A stretch of 64,000 bases of DNA from positions 1 through 64,000 of the forward strand of contig NZ_NEGA01000002.1 of the NCBI RefSeq assembly GCF_002135315.1, given 5' to 3'. Numbering within the stretch: the stretch's first letter is position 1; each line of letters begins with the position of its first letter. Below the pieces are notes generated by a model that was given only the letters and a program-made list of their open reading frames with translations, was not told the origin of the DNA and did no database searches. Origin of the DNA: Acinetobacter sp. ANC 3903 (lineage in GTDB: Bacteria > Pseudomonadota > Gammaproteobacteria > Pseudomonadales > Moraxellaceae). Of the stretch, positions 26,220-39,515 are shown in pieces. The position numbers and the translations under genes were made by a program.

Positions 26220-27356
26220 TTAACGATGTGTATGAATCGACATCACAATACCCATACTGGCCAGCAAAGCAATGACTGCCGAACCGCCATAACTCATCAA
26301 TGGCAATGGATCTCCAGTCACGGGTAAAATACCGCTGGCCATGCCTGAGTTTAAAAAGACAAAGAAAAAGAAAGTCAGACCGATAGAACCTGCAAACAAA
26401 CGGCCAAAGTTATGAAAACTGTTCAGCCCGATCATGAGACAACGAATAATAATAGCTGCAAAAAGGCTGAATAATAAAAATACACCTACAAAGCCATATT
26501 CTTCAGCATAGGTCGACATAATAAAATCGGTATGATGTTCAGGTAAGTAACCCAAATGCGACTGTGTTCCAGTTAAATACCCTTTGCCGGTTAAGCCGCC
26601 AGAACCAATGGCAATTTTAGACTGAATGATATTCCAGCCCGCCCCCAGTGCATCGGACTCCGGATCAAACAAAGTCAGCACACGTTTCTTTTGATAGGCT
26701 TGTAATACAAACATCCATAATACTGGTGCTGCCACTGCCAAGGCAGTCAATGCGGCTAAAATTAAACGCCATGACATTCCACACAGGAATAAAGCAAAAA
26801 TACCCGGAATAATTAAGCCAATATTCAAATCGGGCTGCAAAGCCACCAAAACAAAGGGAATCATCATCAAGATTAACCCAATCACGATATTACCAAACTG
26901 GGGCGGGAATGCACGACGCGAAAAATACCATGCCATCATCAGCGGCATGGAAAACTTCATCAACTCACTCGGCTGCATACTGCCAATACCAGGAATGGTC
27001 AGCCAGCGTTTTGCTCCCAAACGGGTATCCCCAATCACCAAAACCAGCATCAGCAGTACCAGTGAGATGATATAAAAATAGGGACTTGCAGCCTGATAAA
27101 CTTTCGGAGGAACCTGGGCACATAAAAACATGAGGATAAAGCCCACAGCAAAACTTGTGGCTTGGCGAATCACCATGCTGCTATCTTGCATTGTCGCACT
27201 ATAAACCACCATCAGCCCCAAAGCTGCATTCAATATTAAAAAAGAAAGCAACCATGGATCTAAATGCAATCTAGTCCATCGGGATGAGTCATGTTTGATG
27301 CTTCTACCATCACGTAATGAGTGACGTAAAAAACGATACTGAGGTGATGGTATCAT
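26220..27356 (-). CDS. rodA: rod shape-determining protein RodA (peptidoglycan polymerase)
   Basis: RodA is the SEDS-family glycosyltransferase that polymerises lipid II in the elongasome together with PBP2. The 378-residue protein has about ten transmembrane helices and the SEDS signatures: PPKVYQAASPYFYIISLVLLMLVLV, GSMQPSELMKFSMPLM, LQPDLNIGLIIPGIFALFLCG, DPESDALGAGWNIIQSKIAIGSGGLTGKG, HTDFIMSTYAEEYGFVG, and near the end PVTGDPLPLMSYGGSA. The usual partner mrdA (PBP2) is not next to it. About 80 bp separate it from ispD upstream. Confidence 0.95.
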   Translation of the reverse strand: MIPSPQYRFLRHSLRDGRSIKHDSSRWTRLHLDPWLLSFLILNAALGLMVVYSATMQDSSMVIRQATSFAVGFILMFLCAQVPPKVYQAASPYFYIISLVLLMLVLVIGDTRLGAKRWLTIPGIGSMQPSELMKFSMPLMMAWYFSRRAFPPQFGNIVIGLILMMIPFVLVALQPDLNIGLIIPGIFALFLCGMSWRLILAALTALAVAAPVLWMFVLQAYQKKRVLTLFDPESDALGAGWNIIQSKIAIGSGGLTGKGYLTGTQSHLGYLPEHHTDFIMSTYAEEYGFVGVFLLFSLFAAIIIRCLMIGLNSFHNFGRLFAGSIGLTFFFFVFLNSGMASGILPVTGDPLPLMSYGGSAVIALLASMGIVMSIHTHR

Positions 27357-27438
27357 TTGAAATATTTGAACGTGTGGATGAGGTAAGAAATTATAAAATT
27401 AAAGTTATTCAGATTATACATCTGTAGCCATTTTTATT

Positions 27439-28131
27439 TTATTTTTGCGCCATTAAAATCAGTTTTGCCAGTTCCAGATCATCAGCATAGGTAATCTTGA
27501 TATTATCTGATCGCCCTTGTACTACTTTCACCTGCTCACCTATATACTCCAGAGCACTCGCTTCATCAGTAATGGTCATGCCATCCTGCAATGCTTTTTC
27601 AATCGCATGCTTCAAAATGCCTAATCGGGAGATTTGAGGAGTTTGTGCTTGCCATAAATGATCGCGACTGACCGTCTTATCAATCGCATTTTCATGTGCA
27701 ACATATTTCAAAGTATCACGCACAGGAATGGCTAAAATTGCACTGCAATTTTCCTGAATAGCGGTATTCACCAAACGGTTCAGACAATCTTGAGTCACAC
27801 ATGGACGTGCGGCATCATGTACAAATACCCAATCCTCTTCAGCTGCAAATGCGTCAAGATAGCTTAAGGCATTGAGAACCGAATTGACCCGCTCTGCACC
27901 GCCCGAACAAAAATGAGCCTTTTCAGGATTTGAAAATGTTAAGGTTTTTGCAACATCATCCTGTGCCCCAATAGCAAAAACATAACCTGCCAAAGGCAAC
28001 TGATTCAGACGCGCAACGGTATGTTCAAGTACGGTTCGATCTTGAATGAGTTGGTATTGTTTAAGTTCTGTTTTAGAAAAACGGCTTCCGGAACCAGCAG
28101 CAGGAATGACTGCCCATATTTTAGGGTTCAT
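27439..28131 (-). CDS. ispD: 2-C-methyl-D-erythritol 4-phosphate cytidylyltransferase
   Basis: IspD activates MEP with CTP in the non-mevalonate isoprenoid pathway. The 230-residue protein has the nucleotide-binding VIPAAGSGSRFS near the start, VFVHDAARPCV in the middle, and TDEASALEY with VQGRSDNIKITYADDLELA towards the end. I chose the ATG at 28131 (MNPKIWAVIPAAG), which overlaps the end of ftsB by 11 bases; an upstream in-frame codon would add residues outside the family pattern. The ftsB-ispD overlap suggests translational coupling. Confidence 0.94.
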   Translation of the reverse strand: MNPKIWAVIPAAGSGSRFSKTELKQYQLIQDRTVLEHTVARLNQLPLAGYVFAIGAQDDVAKTLTFSNPEKAHFCSGGAERVNSVLNALSYLDAFAAEEDWVFVHDAARPCVTQDCLNRLVNTAIQENCSAILAIPVRDTLKYVAHENAIDKTVSRDHLWQAQTPQISRLGILKHAIEKALQDGMTITDEASALEYIGEQVKVVQGRSDNIKITYADDLELAKLILMAQK

Positions 28132-28525
28132 CTTCGACTGGTGCTCCAGTGTCATTCTCATTTGTTCTTAAATCAACTTTGGCATTTGGATCAATATAAA
28201 TCGGTTTATAGTGAGTACCAATGGTGCTCATTTGCACAAAAGTTTCATGTGGCTTGATCAAGCCCAAATCTAAACGTGCATGCTCTTCAATGGCTTCAAT
28301 ACCATTTTTCAAGTCATAGACTTCTGCAGCCAGAACTCGATTACGTTCTTTGAGTTCGGTATTTAATTCTGTTTGTTGTTGAATTTTTTGTGCCAGCTTC
28401 TGATGGTCATGGTAACCACCTTCACCAAACCAAAACAAGTACTGAAACCCTGCGATCAAAATGATCGCAAGGCCCAATAATACTTTACTCATTAAAGAGT
28501 CGAATACATTTAACATAAATGGCAT
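28121..28525 (-). CDS. ftsB: cell division protein FtsB
   Basis: FtsB is a bitopic inner-membrane protein of the FtsQBL divisome subcomplex. It has one transmembrane helix (SKVLLGLAIILIAGFQYLFWF, about 13-33), then a coiled coil (KLAQKIQQQTELNTELKERNRVLAAEVYDLKNG, about 43-75) and the conserved EEHARLDLGLIKPHETF (about 80-96). The C-terminal 30 residues are acidic. ATGs at 28525 and 28516 are both possible starts. The eno gene ends 8 bp upstream, the common eno-ftsB-ispD order. Confidence 0.93.
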   Translation of the reverse strand: MPFMLNVFDSLMSKVLLGLAIILIAGFQYLFWFGEGGYHDHQKLAQKIQQQTELNTELKERNRVLAAEVYDLKNGIEAIEEHARLDLGLIKPHETFVQMSTIGTHYKPIYIDPNAKVDLRTNENDTGAPVEDEP

Positions 28526-28533
28526 TCAGTCGC

Positions 28534-29841
<1,308 letters not shown>

Positions 29842-29887
29842 TTAATAAAGATGATGCATCAAAAAGACGCATCAATGTAAATTGGGT

Positions 29888-30745
<858 letters not shown>

Positions 30746-30777
30746 TTAAACTTTCCTAGTTTAGTCCTACCCAGCCA

Positions 30778-32562
<1,785 letters not shown>

Positions 32563-32644
32563 TTAGAGTAACTTCATAGGATTTTTATATTCGTAATTGC
32601 TGTTATAATGGCAACATCCAATTAATGCTTTATTTTGTGCGATT

Positions 32645-33070
32645 ATGAATAACAAACTTTTACTTTGTGGTGCTATTGCAGCAGGTTTACTTTTAACAGC
32701 ATGTGTAAAAAAAGAAACACCAAAGGAAGATGAGCAAGAACAGGTTGAAACAACTCAACAAACTGAACAATTGGATCAACCTGCACAAGCAGAACCTTTA
32801 GAAGCTGTTGAAAATAACGAAACCCAAATTCCAACACAGGTAGAAGTTGAACGTCAGGAAACAGCAAATACCACGACTGAAATTCGTCGTGAAGTACGTG
32901 ACGCACCGCAACAAAAGCCGGCTACTGAAGCAGCCCCTAAAGCTGAAACTGCAAAGGTTGAAGAAAAGCCAACCCAAGCGGTTCCAAGCAAACCAACTTC
33001 AGCAGCACAGACTGAAGATGATGCCGTTGCTGCTGCCATTGCGGCTGCAACTCCTGCACTGGATAAATAA
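32645..33070 (+). CDS. small acidic lipoprotein of unknown function
   Basis: The 141-residue protein has a lipoprotein signal peptide with lipobox LLTA-C (Cys20), so it should be lipid-anchored and, without an Asp at +2 (V-K-K follows), sorted to the outer membrane. The rest is a low-complexity chain rich in E, Q, T, A and P with no recognisable fold, perhaps a flexible spacer. It is divergent from pyrG, ends in a good terminator and has no same-strand neighbour. I do not know its role. Confidence 0.8.
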   Translation: MNNKLLLCGAIAAGLLLTACVKKETPKEDEQEQVETTQQTEQLDQPAQAEPLEAVENNETQIPTQVEVERQETANTTTEIRREVRDAPQQKPATEAAPKAETAKVEEKPTQAVPSKPTSAAQTEDDAVAAAIAAATPALDK

Positions 33071-33083
33071 ATTCCGTGATTCT

Positions 33084-33110
33084 AAAAACCCGTCTTTATG
33101 GCGGGTTTTT
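33084..33110 (+). terminator. terminator of the lipoprotein gene
   Basis: AAAAACCCG pairs with CGGGTTTTT over a 9-nt loop, with a further T-run. Confidence 0.88.
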
Positions 33111-33337
33111 TATTGCAGGCTTGTACATGATTAACGATAATTTATAGGGTTTAAATTAAATTTTCATTTAAAAAGTATTTAGATAAATTAAAAACAAAAG
33201 AAGGTGAATTTAAAAGAAAAAATATGAACTTAAAAATGAGGAATGGATTTCTACTTTTAGTCTTGTTTGTACAAACCCTCTGCCAAGACAAAAGAATCAC
33301 CTAAACTTAAATATCATTTATTTTGAGAAATTCATTC

Positions 33338-33814
33338 ATGTTAAAACAATGTTGTGATCTACTTGAACAACGTCAATTAAAGATCGCTTTTATTGAAAGT
33401 GCCAGCTCCGGTTATCTTTCCAGTCAATTTTCTATTTGCAAGAACAGTGGCGCCGAGATTTTACTTGGTGGACTGGTCAGTTATGATCCCTCAATCAAGA
33501 TTGATATACTGAAGATTAATGCTGAACTTATAGAAAAATACACAGCAGAATCAACCGAAGTCACTGAGGCAATGGCAAGGCAAGGAAAAAATCTCTTTAC
33601 TCAAGCCGATATTATCGTTGCTTGCACGGGTTTACTCAAACCTGGTGGTAGCGCAACAGAAAGTAAACCTGAAGGCACATTTTTTATCTCAATTTTATAT
33701 TTAAATAAAATTCATAACTTTCATTATTTTATTGATGGAACACCATTAAAACGGCTGGCTGTTTTAAGCCAATATATTGCAGATGAAATAACCAAACTCA
33801 TTCAGGGAATTTAA
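33338..33814 (+). CDS. CinA C-terminal domain-like protein (divergent)
   Basis: The 158-residue protein fits the CinA/PncC amidohydrolase fold, which deamidates NMN. The usual ESCTGG active-site segment is ESASSG here, the Y of VSYDPSIK and the Lys after it are kept, and the GIAGP-x-GG loop is replaced by CTGLLKPGG. It may be an altered or inactive relative. The ATG at 33338 is chosen over an earlier in-frame TTG. The next gene starts two bases after its stop, so the two are one transcript. Confidence 0.75.
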   Translation: MLKQCCDLLEQRQLKIAFIESASSGYLSSQFSICKNSGAEILLGGLVSYDPSIKIDILKINAELIEKYTAESTEVTEAMARQGKNLFTQADIIVACTGLLKPGGSATESKPEGTFFISILYLNKIHNFHYFIDGTPLKRLAVLSQYIADEITKLIQGI

Positions 33815-33816
33815 TA

Positions 33817-34440
33817 ATGCTTAACATTAAAACTTTCGCATTTAGCTTCATACTGCTGCCCTGCACCTGTTTTGCAACCGTAGGCGGCCCTCAAAATATT
33901 GAAGTTCTGGGGTATGAAGGTAAAGAACAAAAAGTTTATCTGCTTAAACATTATCTGGATGGTCGTGGTCGCCTGCCACAACTCTATTATTATCAGTTCA
34001 AAAACACCAAACAGCCTGAAAAACTGATCCAGGTGAATTCACTGTATATCAATCCAAAAACCAAGAAAATTGATTATGACCAAGATAGTCGGCAGTTCGA
34101 TAAGGAAATAGCTAAAATTAAAAAGCGGCTTAATCCCCTCGCGCCTATACCTAAATCGAGCATCAAAATTCAGGTATTAAATAAAACCACCTCAAAACAA
34201 CAGTCATGGTATGACCCTAAACAATATATTGCCAAATATACTTATAAATATCAGCTCAGCAGTAAAAATTTTAAAAGCCAAACTCATCAGGCCATTGATT
34301 ACCGCTATGGATTAAACATCTCTCAAGCCTACAAAGTTCCTCAGCAACAAAAAATTTTAGCGGTGGTTAAATATCTGGGCCTGCCTTATGAAACTGGTTA
34401 TAGCATTGAAGATCCGGTTTTATTGACTGCAAAAAAATAA
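33817..34440 (+). CDS. secreted protein of unknown function
   Basis: The 207-residue protein has a signal peptide (about 1-20, cleavage near CFA/TVGGP). The mature part begins TVGGPQNIEVLGYEGKEQKVYLLKHYLDG and is rich in Lys, Tyr and Gln, with a predicted mix of strands and few charged clusters. It contains no motif I recognise. The start overlaps the intergenic region of the CinA-like gene by only two bases, and a terminator begins at its stop. Envelope location is likely; function is unknown. Confidence 0.8.
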   Translation: MLNIKTFAFSFILLPCTCFATVGGPQNIEVLGYEGKEQKVYLLKHYLDGRGRLPQLYYYQFKNTKQPEKLIQVNSLYINPKTKKIDYDQDSRQFDKEIAKIKKRLNPLAPIPKSSIKIQVLNKTTSKQQSWYDPKQYIAKYTYKYQLSSKNFKSQTHQAIDYRYGLNISQAYKVPQQQKILAVVKYLGLPYETGYSIEDPVLLTAKK

Positions 34441-34461
34441 AGCCTCTAATTAGGCTTTATT
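34436..34461 (+). terminator. terminator of the secreted-protein gene, bidirectional with prpC
   Basis: AATAAAGCCT and AGGCTTTATT pair around a 6-nt loop and overlap the stop codon. T-rich sequence follows on the plus strand. Confidence 0.8.
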
Positions 34462-34482
34462 TTTGATTCAACAATATCAGAC

Positions 34483-35622
34483 TTAAGCAGCAGAACTACG
34501 CTCGGCAATTGGAACCACTTTACGCAGTTCAGGACCGGTATAATCCGCACTTGGACGAATAATACGGTTATCCGCACGCTGTTCCATCACATGCGCAGCC
34601 CAACCTGTTACACGCGACATCACGAAGATTGGCGTAAACAGTTTGGTTGCAATATCCATAAAGTGATAGGCAGAAGCATGGAAGAAGTCAGCATTACAGA
34701 ATAATTTCTTCTCACGCCACATCACTTCTTCACAGCGTACTGATACCGGATATAGTACGGTATCACCTACATCTTTGGCTAAACGCTCAGACCAGATTTT
34801 GATGATGCCATTACGCGGATCATTATCTTTGTAGATGGCATGACCAAAGCCCATGATCTTTTCTTTACGTTCAAGCTTGCCCAGCATTTCACGCTCAGCT
34901 TCGTCGGCAGAGGTCCAGTTTTCAATCATTTCCATGGCTGCTTCATTGGCACCACCATGTAACGGGCCACGCAGTGAACCGATTGCACCGGTAATGCATG
35001 AGTGCATATCAGACAAGGTTGAAGCACACACACGCGCAGTAAAGGTTGATGCGTTGAATTCATGCTCTGCATAAAGAATTAATGATACATTCATCACTTG
35101 CTCATGCAATTCATTTGGCTTTTCACCACGTAATAAATGCAGGAATTGAGCACCGATAGAATCATCATCGGTGTTTTCTTCAATACGCACGCCATCATGG
35201 CTATAACGATACCAATAACAGATGATCGCAGGTAAGGTTGCTAAAATACGATCTGCAACATCTTGCTGCTCAGCAAAAGACTTTTCTGTTTCCAGGTTGC
35301 CCAGCATGGAAACGCCAGTACGCATCACATCCATTGGGTGTGAATCTGCTGGAATGCGTTCCAATACTTCTTTCAATGCTTGAGGCAATGCACGAAGCGA
35401 TTTCAGCTTCGCCTTATAAGCTGCAAGCTGTTCAGTCGTTGGCAATTCACCAAAGAAAATCAGGTAAGCGACTTCTTCAAACTGGCAGTTCTCCGCCAAA
35501 TCTTGTACATCATAACCACGATAGGTTAGACCTGCACCGCTCTTACCTACTGTCGAAAGTGCGGTTTTACCGGCAACCTGTCCGCGCAATCCTGCACCTG
35601 TCAGTACTTTTCCTTCAGCCAT
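34483..35622 (-). CDS. prpC: 2-methylcitrate synthase
   Basis: PrpC condenses propionyl-CoA with oxaloacetate in the methylcitrate cycle. The 379-residue protein has the citrate-synthase fold. Visible signatures are GLTYRGYDVQDLAENC near the start, HSCITGAIGSLRGPLHGGANEAAMEMI (about 215-240) and KIMGFGHAIYKDNDPR with the catalytic His (about 265-280). The GFGHAIYKDNDPR form and the neighbouring prpB favour methylcitrate over citrate synthase. It starts 23 bp after prpB. Confidence 0.94.
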   Translation of the reverse strand: MAEGKVLTGAGLRGQVAGKTALSTVGKSGAGLTYRGYDVQDLAENCQFEEVAYLIFFGELPTTEQLAAYKAKLKSLRALPQALKEVLERIPADSHPMDVMRTGVSMLGNLETEKSFAEQQDVADRILATLPAIICYWYRYSHDGVRIEENTDDDSIGAQFLHLLRGEKPNELHEQVMNVSLILYAEHEFNASTFTARVCASTLSDMHSCITGAIGSLRGPLHGGANEAAMEMIENWTSADEAEREMLGKLERKEKIMGFGHAIYKDNDPRNGIIKIWSERLAKDVGDTVLYPVSVRCEEVMWREKKLFCNADFFHASAYHFMDIATKLFTPIFVMSRVTGWAAHVMEQRADNRIIRPSADYTGPELRKVVPIAERSSAA

Positions 35623-35645
35623 TTTAATTCTCCTTTTTGAATTAT

Positions 35646-36521
35646 TTATTTAAACAGTTTATCCAGAGTATTTTCAAACGTATGATAATCCAGGAATTCG
35701 TAAAGTTCTTTACGCTGTTGCATCTTATCCAATACGTTGACTTGCGTACCATTTTCACGAATAGAACGCATCACTTCCAAAGCTGCTTTCTGCATTGCAC
35801 GCGTAGCAGAGAGTGGATAAAGCACCATACGAATGCCTTGTTCACCCAACTCATCCACTGTGTAATAAGGTGTATCACCAAATTCGGTAATATTGGCCAA
35901 TACAGGAACACCCACCGCATCACACACTGTTCTGTACATGGTGATATCTGTCATCGCTTCTGCAAAAATGGCATCTGCACCCGCTTCAACACATGCACAT
36001 GCACGGTCAATCACGGCTTGCAGACCTTCTTTTTGTAAGGCATCAGTACGCGCCATCACTACAAAGTTTGAATCAGTTTTGGCATCTACCGCAGCTTTAA
36101 TACGATCGACCATTTCCTGTTGGGTTACAATTTCCTTGTTCGGACGGTGCCCACAGCGCTTTTGCGCTACCTGATCTTCAATATGTACAGCTGCAGCACC
36201 TGCTGCAATCATCTGCTTCACAGTACGTGCGATATTAAATGCACCGCCCCATCCTGTATCAATATCTACCAGTAATGGCGTATCTACACGTTCGGTAATA
36301 CGACGCACATCTTCTAATACGTTATCTAAACTGGTCATACCCAAGTCAGGCAATCCATAAGAATAGTTGGCAACTCCTGCACCCGATACATAAATGGCTT
36401 TATAACCCACTTCTTTCGCCATCATGGCTGCATAGGCATTCACTGTGCCAATAATTTGTAATGGCTTTTCCACTTCCAGTGCTTGTCTAAATCTTAAGCC
36501 TGCAGACATTTGTTGTGTCAT
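35646..36521 (-). CDS. prpB: methylisocitrate lyase
   Basis: PrpB cleaves 2-methylisocitrate to pyruvate and succinate. The 291-residue protein of the isocitrate-lyase/PEP-mutase family has the Mg-binding and catalytic stretches [32 protein letters not shown] (catalytic KRCGH, about 120) and IFAEAMTD. An ATG at 36521 with AAGGAAG just upstream is taken as start; a GTG at 36533 is in frame. prpB and prpC form the core of the propionate operon; prpD and acnD lie outside this window or are elsewhere. Confidence 0.94.
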   Translation of the reverse strand: MTQQMSAGLRFRQALEVEKPLQIIGTVNAYAAMMAKEVGYKAIYVSGAGVANYSYGLPDLGMTSLDNVLEDVRRITERVDTPLLVDIDTGWGGAFNIARTVKQMIAAGAAAVHIEDQVAQKRCGHRPNKEIVTQQEMVDRIKAAVDAKTDSNFVVMARTDALQKEGLQAVIDRACACVEAGADAIFAEAMTDITMYRTVCDAVGVPVLANITEFGDTPYYTVDELGEQGIRMVLYPLSATRAMQKAALEVMRSIRENGTQVNVLDKMQQRKELYEFLDYHTFENTLDKLFK

Positions 36522-36768
36522 CTTCCTTTCCACAGTTTCACTTTATTTATCGAAGTTTGAGTATATCCATAAACCCCTGTTTGGCCATGACTATTTAGAA
36601 TCTTTACTCTATAACTTTAGTCAAATATTCACCAAAACTATAGTAATATTTCGTTTCTTCATAATTGTTTCTAAATAAGACAAAGCCTTTATTTCAAGAA
36701 ATGTGTACATATTTTTGCTATAATTGCAATTGAATTATTTTTTTTGATTGTTGACACTAATACGCCAT

Positions 36769-37419
36769 ATGCAAGAACTCGCTCAATTAGAACCGCTCGC
36801 TCGTGATACACCACAAACAAAACGTGGTCATGAACGATGTCTGGCACTTTTACTCAGTGCCAACGAGCTATTTCTGAAACATGGTTATGATGCCGTGTCC
36901 TTAGATGATATTGTCAATCATGCCGGTGGTTCCAAAGCTTCAATCTACAAATTTTTTGGCAATAAAGAAGGTCTATTTACCGCGATCTGTGATTATCGCC
37001 GTGAACTGTTTTTTAAAGATATCTGCATACCTTTTGAACACGGCAAAGATGATCTTCGTGCCTATTTAATTCAGACCCTGATGAATGTTAAGCAACATTT
37101 AATGCTTCCAGAAAATGCAGCCTTCCTTCGCTTAATCATTGAACAGACACAGCGCAGCCCACAGCTTGCTCTGTACATTCATGAACAGGGTCCAAAGCAT
37201 ATTCAAATGGCCATAGCCAATGCGCTAACCAAAGCCGATGAAATCGGCATTATTAAATGCAAACAACCGATTTATTCTGCTCAACTGTATTTTGGAATTA
37301 TCCGCAATATTGAATGGTGCGTTCTAATGGGTGTTCCGATCCGTGAAAATGATCAAGAAACCAGCAATTACATCACTTATTGCGTAGATCGTTTTCTGGA
37401 AGGCCATCAACAGGTCTAG
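36769..37419 (+). CDS. TetR/AcrR family transcriptional regulator
   Basis: The 216-residue regulator has the N-terminal TetR helix-turn-helix (LSANELFLKHGYDAVSLDDIVNHAGGSKASIYKFFGNKEGLFTAI, about residues 22-68) and an all-helical ligand/dimer domain (to about 210). The ATG at 36769 is chosen; a TTG at 36748 is in frame. It is divergent from prpB with about 245 bp between, and lies 110 bp before argF. It could control itself, prpBC or argF, but prp genes in this group are usually under a GntR-type regulator, so the target is open. Confidence 0.9.
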   Translation: MQELAQLEPLARDTPQTKRGHERCLALLLSANELFLKHGYDAVSLDDIVNHAGGSKASIYKFFGNKEGLFTAICDYRRELFFKDICIPFEHGKDDLRAYLIQTLMNVKQHLMLPENAAFLRLIIEQTQRSPQLALYIHEQGPKHIQMAIANALTKADEIGIIKCKQPIYSAQLYFGIIRNIEWCVLMGVPIRENDQETSNYITYCVDRFLEGHQQV

Positions 37420-37529
37420 TTTTTTTGCAATTCTCCCTGCATATAGTATATTAATCGATTCCCTTTCCATTTAACCAACCAACAACTAATTGTTGTTTTT
37501 TTCTATTCAGCAATTATTGTGGAGTAACC

Positions 37530-38450
37530 ATGGCTCTACGTCATTTTCTAACTTTACGCGATTTATCGACTTTAGAACTGAATCAAATTTTGCAACGCGC
37601 GATTGAACTCAAACGTAAGCAACATAACAACGAAGTTTTCCAACCTTTTGTTGGCAAAGTCATGGGCATGATTTTTGAAAAATCGAGCACCCGTACGCGT
37701 GTTTCGTTTGAAGCAGGTATGAGCCAGTTTGGTGGTAGTGCAATTTTCCTATCATCACGTGACTCACAATTGGGTCGTGGTGAACCTGTAGAAGATTCGG
37801 CACGTGTGATCTCAAGCATGCTTGATATTGTGATGATCCGTACTTTTGGCCATGACATCGTGGAACGTTTTGCTTCTTATTCAAAAGTTCCGGTAATTAA
37901 TGCCTTGACTGATGATCATCATCCTTGCCAGCTTTTAGCTGACATGCAAACTTTTATTGAACACCGTGGTTCAGTTGAAGGAAAAACCGTGGCCTGGATT
38001 GGTGACGGCAATAACATGTGCAACTCTTATATTGAAGCTGCACACATGTGGGGCTTTAAACTCAAAATTGCTGCCCCTAAAGGCTATGAACCACAAGAAA
38101 AATTCTTGTCTGAATTTGCCCATTGCGTAGAACTTGTGGATTCTGCTGAAGATGCAGCCGTGAATGCTGACTTAATCGTGACTGACGTTTGGGCAAGCAT
38201 GGGCCAGGAAGAAGAGCAAAAAATCCGTGAAAAAGCCTTTGCCGATTATCAGGTGAATGAGCGTTTAATGGATTTAGCACATCCTGATTGCTTGTTCATG
38301 CACTGCTTGCCTGCTCACCGTGGCGAAGAGATTTCAGAGAATATGCTAGACCACAAAAATGCTGTGGTTTGGGATGAAGCTGAAAACCGCCTGCATGCGC
38401 AAAAAGCGCTGGTTGAATTCTTGATCAATGAAAATTTAAAGAAAGACTAA
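37530..38450 (+). CDS. argF: ornithine carbamoyltransferase
   Basis: ArgF makes citrulline from ornithine and carbamoyl phosphate in arginine synthesis. The 306-residue protein has the carbamoyl-phosphate motif STRTR (residues 53-57), HPCQLLAD (about 130-137), the ornithine-binding VWASMG loop and the catalytic [10 protein letters not shown] (about 258-267). Family length is normal. GTGGAG lies upstream of the ATG. An unlinked argC is in this window too, consistent with scattered arg genes in Acinetobacter. Confidence 0.96.
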   Translation: MALRHFLTLRDLSTLELNQILQRAIELKRKQHNNEVFQPFVGKVMGMIFEKSSTRTRVSFEAGMSQFGGSAIFLSSRDSQLGRGEPVEDSARVISSMLDIVMIRTFGHDIVERFASYSKVPVINALTDDHHPCQLLADMQTFIEHRGSVEGKTVAWIGDGNNMCNSYIEAAHMWGFKLKIAAPKGYEPQEKFLSEFAHCVELVDSAEDAAVNADLIVTDVWASMGQEEEQKIREKAFADYQVNERLMDLAHPDCLFMHCLPAHRGEEISENMLDHKNAVVWDEAENRLHAQKALVEFLINENLKKD

Positions 38451-38471
38451 GTTTTCAGACTAAAGTTTTCT

Positions 38472-38497
38472 AAAAAAGCACCTTCGGGTGCTTTTTT
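38472..38497 (+). terminator. terminator of argF
   Basis: AAAAAAGCACC/GGTGCTTTTTT, an 11-bp stem closed by TTCG, followed by Ts. Confidence 0.94.
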
Positions 38498-38550
38498 TAT
38501 GCGTATAAAAAGTTTAATTTAAGCCATAAACTTTTTAAGTGATTATAACG

Positions 38551-39021
38551 ATGCCTTTAAAAAAAATATTTATATGTTTAAGTACTTTTTTCATGCTCCA
38601 TACAGCTCAAGCTAAAGCCACAGAACTTGATCAATATTTAGTTAAGAAACAGATTTTAGACAACTCATTTAAAATCCAAAACAGTAAAGCACTCAATGAA
38701 ATTTTAGATGTAATTAGTGATGAAGACTCACGTACGCTGCCTTTCCAGATTGATCAAAACATGCTGATGGAAAAATACAAAATGAGTGCGAATAAAGTAG
38801 AAATTGAAGGCATTATCACCACAGCTGATTTTTCCCAGTTTGCACAAGATGTGGGTGAAAAAGAAGTCAAAAAGCTGATTAGAAAAAATATCCTGCAAAG
38901 TTGTAATTTGTTGTTTGAAAATGAATTTCAGCGGGTCAATCCATATAAAGTTGAGCTAAAACTTTCAGCTGAAAGTCAAAGTTATGACTTTAAAATCAAA
39001 AATAGTGAATGTACTTTCTAA
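38551..39021 (+). CDS. secreted protein of unknown function
   Basis: The 156-residue protein has a signal peptide (hydrophobic FICLSTFFMLHTAQA, cleavage near residue 21-22) and a mature part of about 135 residues with many charged residues and two cysteines (ILQSCNLLFENEF and KNSECTF), which may form a disulfide. The ATG at 38551 gives a proper signal; a GTG at 38539 is also in frame. I do not recognise a family. It stands between argF and a converging YnfA-type gene. Confidence 0.75.
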   Translation: MPLKKIFICLSTFFMLHTAQAKATELDQYLVKKQILDNSFKIQNSKALNEILDVISDEDSRTLPFQIDQNMLMEKYKMSANKVEIEGIITTADFSQFAQDVGEKEVKKLIRKNILQSCNLLFENEFQRVNPYKVELKLSAESQSYDFKIKNSECTF

Positions 39022-39061
39022 CAGCATAATTGGATACGTTAGTAGTGAATATATTCATGCA

Positions 39062-39415
39062 CTAACGTATCAAACCTTGCGGCTGTAAAATAATAATCAT
39101 CGCACCAAGTATGACGACTAATCCCCCTAACATATCCCAACGTGTCAAAGTTACATGATCGACGAAACGTAGCCACATTAAAGCGGTAAAAATATAAATG
39201 CCGCCATAAGCTGCATAAATTCGACCTGATGCAGCAGGATGCAAAGTCAGCAACCAAACAAACACCGTCAATGCCAGAGCAGTAGGCAACCATAACCACT
39301 GGGATTTCGCTTGATTCAGAATCAGATAAGGGAAATAACAGCCTAAAATTTCCATCACAGCAGTGACTAAGAATAATAAAAATGTGGTGATAACTTTATT
39401 AAGCTGGATATCCAT
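39062..39415 (-). CDS. YnfA/UPF0060 family membrane protein
   Basis: This 117-residue protein has four transmembrane helices and the UPF0060 pattern: [46 protein letters not shown] and [22 protein letters not shown]0060 members are small multidrug-resistance-like membrane proteins whose transport role is debated. It is a single gene between two converging regions. The downstream terminator is not obvious. Confidence 0.9.
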   Translation of the reverse strand: MDIQLNKVITTFLLFLVTAVMEILGCYFPYLILNQAKSQWLWLPTALALTVFVWLLTLHPAASGRIYAAYGGIYIFTALMWLRFVDHVTLTRWDMLGGLVVILGAMIIILQPQGLIR

Positions 39416-39515
39416 AATTTTTAATTGATCAGTTTTTCTATCTTTAGGAAAATGTCAGAATGAAAATAAAAAAATAACCCGTGTGAACACGGGTTATTTG
39501 ATTAATTAAGTTTGA

